A stretch of 64,000 nt of DNA from Diospyros lotus. Its lineage: Eukaryota; Streptophyta; Magnoliopsida; Ericales; Ebenaceae. Numbering within the stretch: position 1 is the first letter of the stretch; every line of letters begins with the position of its first letter. Below, one piece after another: positions 57,453 through 64,000 of the stretch. Position numbers and translations under genes: made by a program. The stretch spans positions 26,127,680 to 26,191,679 of the forward strand of contig NC_068350.1 in NCBI RefSeq assembly GCF_014633365.1, read 5' to 3'. The notes under the pieces were generated by a model, which worked only from the letters and a program-made list of their open reading frames with translations, was not told the DNA's origin and searched no databases.

Positions 57453-59429
57453 TGTTCCTTCTTGCCTAAAGGGGTGATTGGGCATGGGCTTGCAACGACA
57501 GGGAATGGGGTCTGGCAATCGATCTGTCGGGGGGTGGTTGGCACTAGCGAGTGATAGGACTTCATTGTATGCATATTTTTATCTATTTTTTATCTTAACC
57601 TTATGTGATTTTTCCTACATAAAACGTGTTTATATGGATTTTACATCATTTTAATCTCTTTTTGTAGGAACTCAGCGAAGGATATTATTTCGAAAATTTG
57701 GACGTAAAAAGAAAAGAAAAGAAAATATTATAAAGTTAATTTTAAAATAAATATTTTAATATAAATAAAAATAAATAAATATTTTATATAATTATTATCA
57801 TTATAATATAATCAAAGTTATTATAATTAATAGTATATTAGATATTATATATTATACTATATATTAAATTATAATATTTATATATATGTATTATATTATA
57901 TATTATATTATATTATTTATATATATATATATAATAATGTGGCAGTGGCGTGAGATTAAAAAGGAGGGATTAGGGCTGCCATATGCATCATATATATATA
58001 TATATAAATAAAATAAGGGCACTTGGGGGAGAAAAATTGGAGGTTGCTGCGCGGCGGAAATTGGAAGCAAGGATGGCAGCGGCAGCATCATACTTTATTA
58101 TATATATTATATAATAATGGAGGAACATGGAATTGGAAGGAGAAGGCTGGTGCCGCACAAGAAATTGAAGATTTTGGTGAGACTCAGTGGCACAGTGGAC
58201 GCAATTGAAGAAATTGGAGGTGCACAGAAGGCGTTGAAGATTGGAGAAAGCCGCTGCGCACACAATATATATACATATTTTGTATTAAAGCAGCGCACAG
58301 GGAGCTCTTATTTTCTTTTCAACTACTGTTATTCTGGGTTTTCATTAATTTCATCATGAACTAATTTTATTTAACTAGGGTTTGAGAAGAAGCTTGTTAT
58401 TAATTCTTGATTTTTATTAATTGGGTTTCTTTCCATGATTTCAATTATTTATTACTTGTTCTTAATGTGATTAAGTGATTTAACTATCATTTAATTGATT
58501 TTGTATTATGATTTGAGACCGAGAGGTGATTTTTGTAATAGGTTGAAGTAATAAATTTCATAAGATAAATAGTTGATAAGGGATTTGATACTTGAATCTT
58601 ATAAGAGATAATGAATTAGAACTTAATAATGAATTTCGGTTTGTTATAACTATTGGGAAATAGGTTGATTATTAACAAATTGAGATTTAATTAGGTTAGT
58701 AAATCTTGGGAAAGAAACTAACCAATTTAGATATTCATCCCATTGAATTGATAGAAACCCAATTGATTGAAAATTAAGACGGATTAATAAGTGGATTTGA
58801 AATACCCTAGTTGCCTCCATTTTATCTAAGTTAAGTTATTTTTAATTTGTGTTTAATTTTAGTTTTCATTATTTTAATTTATTCAAATTCAGCTCTTTTT
58901 ATAGTTTAAATAATATTAAAGTTAATCTAATTTTGGTAATTAATCCAATCCTCGTGAGATTGATACTCTACTCATTCATTATATTACTTGCGTGATTTGT
59001 ACGCTTGCGAATTAGTCTAACAACGAGCATTCCGACACTCAAGTGAGTAAGAGAGTAAATTGACAGAGTATCATTAGGTTGGAGAAGAACATAGCTTGGT
59101 TCTCGAGAGAACTAATCTATATAAAGAGAGAGGAAATGTCATTCTGTATGCATGCTTGCCTCGAGCATCGCAGGGTGATGGGACTGGATATCTGGGTGTC
59201 GATGAGGCTCCCTAATGGTGGCATGGTGTTGACAGCCCCCTCATTAATGGGAATGAGATCTGCCATTAATGAGGATGGGCGCGGGAATATCTCGTATATA
59301 GCTGCAATGATATTGTTGTAGGATGGCGCATGACCAAGATTGGGTCATGGTCCGGGATTGCCAAGATGGTCGCGGACCAAGATAGGGCTGGGGTGGGCTA
59401 GGCCTGATTTGGGTTGGTACGGTCTAACA
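57453..59429 (-). repeat. 5' LTR of the minus-strand Tat-like element, split by an insertion
   Basis: The two parts, 57453-57551 and 59028-59429, total about 500 bp. On the minus strand the LTR starts TGTTAGACCGTACC (from 59429) and ends AGGAACA beside the primer region. The solo LTR at 57552-59022 separates the parts. Confidence 0.6.
57552..59022 (+). repeat. Solo LTR, Tat/Athila-like, inside another LTR (1471 bp)
   Basis: Starts TGATAGGACTTCATTG and ends ATTACTTGCGTGATTTGTAC, GCTTGCGAATTAG, TCTAACA. The end is the U5 signature also seen, on the other strand, in the solo LTR at 33336. GCGAG (57547-57551) and ACGAG (59023-59027) agree at 4 of 5 as target duplication. It contains a very AT-rich stretch (57720-57940) and several TA runs. 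Confidence 0.72.
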
Positions 59430-59692
59430 TCTACATATCTTTATTTTTCCTAATCCGTTTGAAATTAGAATTCTTATAGATGATATTCATTCTTGTATTT
59501 CATAATTCTTTTAGGATTAGAATTTTTTATGAATAATTGATAATCTTCCTAGAAAAATTTGTGGATTTCGGAATAATCTAGTTCGTGCGTTTGTGTGGAA
59601 CCACATCTATGGAAAATTTATGCCTTTTAGTTTGAAAAAATATTTTGAATTTTTAAATTATTAATGGTCCTTTAATTATGACACAACAAATA

Positions 59693-59745
<53 letters not shown>

Positions 59746-60773
59746 TTCAATCTCACTTGGGGTGATCACTATCTGGATTAAATTAAAGGTCAAATGTAAA
59801 ATAAAAAGAGAACCTACTACTTAATAATAATAATAATAAAAGCTATAGCCCTAGCTTGTTCTTGTTTATTTAGAGAAGCGCAGCAGGCCCACTGACTACT
59901 GACAATTTACGAGGAGAGGCGCGCGGTTGACCTTTTAAACTAGCAAGCTCGCATGCAATTATTTATTTACCTTATTTATAATAAAAAAGGCCGATGGTTG
60001 GGTGGGTCTTCTTCTCGTTCCTGATGGATGGATGAGCAAAGAGTGGAGTGCTTATATATATCCAACCTGCCAGATGAATAGATGATTATATATCATGAGA
60101 TGACATCGATCCCTTAGAAATATATACTTAATACCACTTGAGATCTCAGTTCTTCAGAAAACAGCTAAACATATATCTTAATTATGTCAAAATTATATTA
60201 TTATATTTAATGTATGTATGTTTGTCTGTTCGCTGGTTTCTTTGTTTGTTGGTCAACACTATATATATAATATATATATATATGTGTTGTAAGTCACTCC
60301 ATCTCTCACGTAAGCCTGTCCCTGCTGTGGGACAGTAAAATATTATTATGTTAATGTGGTATTACTACTAATTATGGGTCTGTCGTGTGTGCGTTGGTTT
60401 TGGGTGGCTGAATTGAGTTTTACTTTTATTTTTTTAAAATTTATCAAAAATCATGCAAATACTCAAAAATTTACACATATGATAACTTATGTGTGATTAA
60501 ATTATAATATTATGTAAATATAGTAATATCATTAATATATGGATATTTCCTCTTGGTTGGTTGGCTGTAATTGTCTGCATATATATATATATATATATTG
60601 CAGGAAGATATGATGCTAAGCGGTTAGTAGTAGATGGAACCATAGTAAATATTGAAACTCGGATACTCTTTAAGAGGCTTTGTTCGTACGAGCGGCCGGG
60701 CTGTACTCCTGACTGAAGGAGAGAAAGAGATCTTTCATTGATCGATCCAAAGTGTTGATACGATTTACGAGCC
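59430..60773 (+). promoter_or_regulatory. Upstream region of the ferroportin gene
   Basis: No coding sequence. Contains an (AAT)n microsatellite (about 59691-59744), a shorter AAT run near 59826, and several TA runs (about 60263-60284 and 60578-60599). The last of these could serve as a TATA region about 200 bp before the ATG. I could not place a reliable transcription start or an iron-response element. Confidence 0.4.
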
Positions 60774-60842
60774 ATGCATCATCATCAAGACCATGATGAT
60801 GACGATGGGAGAAGACTACGATATATCGCGGATGAAATATAA
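60774..60842 (+). CDS. Upstream ORF (22 codons, His/Asp-rich) overlapping the ferroportin start
   Basis: The ATG at 60774 opens a 22-residue frame, MHHHQDHDDDDGRRLRY and five more residues, that stops at 60840-60842. This frame is +1 to and overlaps the ferroportin ATG at 60793. Three His, then His/Asp clusters are the kind of side chains that bind metals. If the mRNA begins upstream of 60774, ribosomes would meet this ATG first. Seen directly: the frame. Not known: whether it is transcribed, translated or conserved. A chance product of the CAT/GAT repeat is possible. Confidence 0.35.
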   Translation: MHHHQDHDDDDGRRLRYIADEI

Positions 60843-63800
60843 AGAAGAAGAAGAAGAAGAAGATAACATGGCGGCGATGATCAATGAGCCGCTTCTAATT
60901 CCCCAACAGCCTTCTTTTCCTGAATCTCTTCTCCTCTATCTCTGTGTTGGCCACTTTTTGTCCAGATGGAGTGCCAGGCAAATCCCTCTCTCTCTCTCTC
61001 TCTGATTTAGGGTTTATAAATAGCAGCCCATTCTTCTTCTGACATTACTGATCAATTTATATTCACAAGTTTGTTCTCTTGCCAATATTTTCACAGTTTG
61101 TTGTTTGGTATTGGGAATAAAATTTATCCCATTCTTTTGATTTCGATTTACATATGTAATTCCATTGTTTTTTTGGTTCTATTTTTAATGTTTTACTTCT
61201 TCTTAGTCGTTTGGTCCTGGGTTTAGGATTGCCGTGTTTCAAGATGACACAGATAACAGTTGCTCACCACATATCAATGACTTCAATCTGGTCAGATGGT
61301 TGCTCACCAAATATCAATGACTTCAATCTGGTCAAATGGTCAATTTATCTGACCACTTGCCGATCATCATTCCTATAACATAACAGATTAATTGATGCTT
61401 GGGAAGTTCATGCTAGTTTGGGTCCCATTAATTACTCTAGTGCAAACAACAACAATAATTAGAAGCCTCCCATTAAATGGTAGTGGGGGTATTACTTTAG
61501 TGCAAAAATAAAATATCGGTGTGATAGGTGGTAATTTCAAGACAGCTATTTTATTCCAAAAAAAAAAAAAAAATCCCAAAAGTTCCTTCTTGTAGGACTA
61601 TTCATCGGCAATAATGCCATAAAAATGGAATATTTGAAAAGAATTTCCATGCAGAATTGTACAGTAGTAATGGTTTTTATTTCTCCCACAGAAAACTAAA
61701 ACACTATATATAAACTAGGAACACTTTATATTGGTGTTTTCTTCTTTCTCCTCTTCTGTACGAAATTTCAAGAAGAATTAGTATCATTTTTATTCTTTGT
61801 TATATGAGATTGAAAACCTTTAAGTTGATGAATATTTGTATATGATGCTCATGCAGGATGTGGGAGTTCTCTGTTGGTTTATACATGATTGATTTTATGC
61901 CAAACTCACTGCTCCTAGCAGCTGTTTATGGTGTGGTGGAATCTGCCTCTACCGCCTTGTTCGGCCCCCTTGTTGGGCAATGGGTTGATAGCTTAACATA
62001 TGTCAAGGTTACTCTGTTCCTATTCCAATTTCCATTATCTAGTACATGTTTGGGGAATTTGTTCCTCCATGGATGAACATTTCGGAGATCTCATACCTCT
62101 AGTTGAGTTACAGAAAAAATTCAAACTGCCAAGCTTTGAATCAAATGTTTACATGTATTTTCTGACAATTTTTATAGAAGAATTAATGACCTGGAATCGG
62201 GAAAAGGGTGATTGGCAAATTTCAAATGAATAGAGTTGTGCTAGTTTGATTTTGTAGTTTTGTCGATGGTTAATAATGCTTGCATGGTTTTTAATGGCAG
62301 GTCGTCCAACTTTGGTCATTAATGCAGAATCTATCTTTTATAGTTGCTGGAGGCTCTGTGCTTGCCTTGCTGGTGTACTTGGATCTATCTTTCACAGCTT
62401 TTGTCTCACTCGTAATTTTGACCAATATTTCTGGAGCCATTGGCGTGCTTTCCACTCTTGCCGGGACCATCTTGATCGAAAGAGAATGGTGATTGCATCA
62501 ACTATAGGCTTATAAATCAAGAGATTGAAATTCTAGTTCAGTTTCCAACTTACACATCCATTTTAACTAACAAGTTTTGGAGGAATCTAATGCTTCCTTC
62601 TTCGGATTTATTGAAAGTTGTGTTGAAATTACAGGGTAGTGGTGATATCAGAAGGACAGCCTCCGAATGTTTTGACAGAGCTGAACTCAGTTATCAGAAG
62701 GATAGATTTGATTTGTAAGCTATTTGCACCTGTGTTGACCGGTTTCATCATCAGCTTCATATCACTAAAAGCATCTGCACTGGCTTTGTCACTTTGGAAT
62801 GTCATCTCCGTTTGCCTGCAATATTGGCTTTTAATGTCCGTATACAACGGGATCCCGGCTCTAAGGGAAAGGAACAAAATGAGGCTCTCCAGATCCAGAG
62901 GTTCTCCGATGCTAGAAGAAAGACAAAGTCCATCTACTTCCGTGGAGGAGAGCAACTTGCTTTTTAATGTTGGGAATGATCCGAATCTGCCTGAAAGCAA
63001 CTGGAAAACGAAGATGATAAGGCGATTGTCCAAGATCCCCTGCATAAGTGGCTGGAGAGTATACTTGGAGCAAGATGTGGTACTCCCAGGATTGTCTCTT
63101 GCTTTGTTGTTTTTTACGGTTCTCAGGTTAGTTGATTATAATAATAAGATCATTTGGTTTTATAAAAAATGATTGTCCATACACAGTTCAAATGCGTGTT
63201 CAATTTGAAATGGTAAGCTTCTAAATCACTATTAATGGGAAGAACAAAAAACTGTTTTGCATTGCAGCTTTGGAACTCTAATGACAGCAACACTGGAATG
63301 GGAGGGTATACCTGCATTCGTGATTGGAATAGCGCGCGGAGTGAGTGCTACAGTAGGAATAGCTGCAACATTTCTGTATCCCGTCTTGCAGTCTCGAATT
63401 TCGACGCTTAGAACAGGACTTTGGTCCATCTGGTCTCAGGTAAAAGTGGCTCAGTTTGAGCTGTTGTTGACGATGATCTCATGTGAATTTTGATTTATGT
63501 TATCTTCTATATGGCTTTGCATGTAGTGGGCATGCCTCTTGATATGCTTGGCTTCGATATGGGTGCAAAAGAGACTCGCATCAGCGTATATGTTGATGGG
63601 CGGTGTGGCTGCCTCACGCCTCGGCCTCTGGATGTTCGACTTGTCCGTCATTCAACAGATGCAGGTAATACAGAAAGGCCATGGGCAGGCATGTAGCCCT
63701 CTACTCTACTTAGTGGGATTGGGATTTGATATGTTTATTGTTTGTGACTAATTGGACAGGATCAAGTTCCTGAATCGGATCGCATTGTAGTAGGGGGGGT

Positions 63801-63870
63801 ACAAAATTCCCTCCAGTCTGTTCTCGATTTGATGACCTATGTCATGGGCATAGTCATCTCCAATCCCCAG
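60793..63870 (+). CDS. Ferroportin / IREG metal transporter (SLC40 family), 3'-partial
   Basis: Seven exons: 60793-60977, 61857-62007, 62301-62488, 62635-63126, 63268-63439, 63527-63664 and 63760-63870. They join in one open frame of 479 codons, and the gene continues beyond the window with probably one more exon (family length about 500-530). Plant members export iron, cobalt or nickel: FPN1/IREG1 at the plasma membrane of vascular cells, FPN2/IREG2 at the vacuole. I cannot tell which this is. Diagnostic stretches in order: NEPLLIP, YLCVGHFLSRWSARMWEFSV, ESASTALFGPLVGQWVD, ISGAIGVLSTLAGTILIERE, SVIRRIDLICKLFAPVLTGF, LPGLSLALLFFTVLSFGTLM, EWEGIPAFVIGIARGVSATV, LRTGLWSIWSQW, MLMGGVAASRLGLWMFDLSV, VGGVQNSLQSVLDLM. 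The N-terminus has a polyglutamate run. Intron 1 (60978-61856) has a GC donor (AG|GCAAAT); the others are GT-AG. The first ATG of a short ATG cluster is taken as start; no frame damage is seen. Confidence 0.93.
61261..61340 (+). repeat. 40-bp tandem duplication in ferroportin intron 1
   Basis: TGCTCACCACATATCAATGA and the next 20 bp are repeated head-to-tail at 61261-61300 and 61301-61340, with two differences by eye. Confidence 0.9.
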
Positions 63871-63964
63871 GTGATCGTTAATTCATGCCAATTGCCACTT
63901 TGTTTTACAAATTACGGCCATCCACCTAAGCTTCCTCATGTTTCATATGCATTGGCACTTGCTT

Positions 63965-63988
63965 ATATATATATATATATATATATAG
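63965..63988 (+). repeat. (TA)n microsatellite in the last visible ferroportin intron
   Basis: A run of alternating T and A near the window end, downstream of the donor at 63871. Simple repeat. Confidence 0.85.
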
Positions 63989-64000
63989 AATTGTGATCGT

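Larger units (their letters stand above)
55300..59429 (-). mobile_element. Tat-like Ty3/gypsy element, 5' part (LTR, gag, start of protease)
   Basis: The minus-strand order is 5' LTR (57453-59429, split by a solo LTR), primer region TTTGGTGCCCACTGTGGGG (57434-57452), gag (about 57400-56000), protease start (55592-55960). Pol beyond the protease is missing; the element ends at the junction with the copia remains near 55300. The orientation is opposite to the Tat-like element at 35012, and its LTR is a different one. Confidence 0.75.

Overview
This is a piece of a flowering-plant nuclear genome. It has two recognisable host genes with plant introns, an AT-rich background, and long stretches of layered LTR retrotransposons, LINE tails and a Mutator-like element. 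I see no rRNA or tRNA gene, CRISPR array or bacterial operon. Nearly every long open frame outside the two host genes is a decayed piece of a Ty1/copia or Ty3/gypsy polyprotein.

Layout. 1-1910: 3' end of a Ty3/gypsy chromovirus (integrase tail, chromodomain, 3' LTR). 2803-3985: diverged LTR-like sequence. 4847-16699: a small host gene for a Sel1-like-repeat protein with three exons. Its first intron is about 11 kb and holds a copia element on the minus strand (5945-10784), an LTR plus gag fragment (10970-11730), a lone copia LTR (12892-13285) and a 5'-truncated copia on the plus strand (13299-16238). 17.7-20.3 kb: weak remnants. 20.3-26.4 kb: a short non-autonomous LTR element whose 3' LTR was split by a full-length copia (21595-26240) with a perfect TTCAC target duplication. 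27.1-27.5 kb: LINE tail. 29491-31032: Mutator-like element with long terminal inverted repeats.

From 33.3 to 59.4 kb the window is a stack of nested insertions. A Tat-like gypsy element (LTR 35012-36244, gag to 40456) contains a solo LTR (36498-38969) and is cut by a copia on the minus strand (40457 to about 55100). That copia has received a gypsy solo LTR (42796-45226, TSD CTATC), a LINE (45285-46693), a copia-type LTR (47975-49803) and a solo LTR with a SIRE/Maximus-like end (49989-53876, TSD ATCCA). The last of these carries a further gypsy LTR (50774-53178). A minus-strand Tat-like gag-protease fragment (55300-57452) follows, with its LTR split by another solo LTR (57552-59022).

60793 to the window end: a metal transporter of the ferroportin/IREG (SLC40) family. 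Seven exons are visible in one continuous frame and the last exon lies outside the window.

Most notable observations: (1) four independent gypsy LTRs share a TATA box, then an AAG|GTAAG donor-like site, then a covarying 6-7 bp hairpin 23-27 nt before an AG; (2) a His/Asp-rich upstream ORF overlaps the ferroportin start; (3) the first ferroportin intron has a GC donor; (4) one gypsy LTR carries 15 ATTCGAAT palindromes and another about four 180-bp tandem units; (5) a host gene carries several retroelements in one intron. I found no convincing new host-encoded system.
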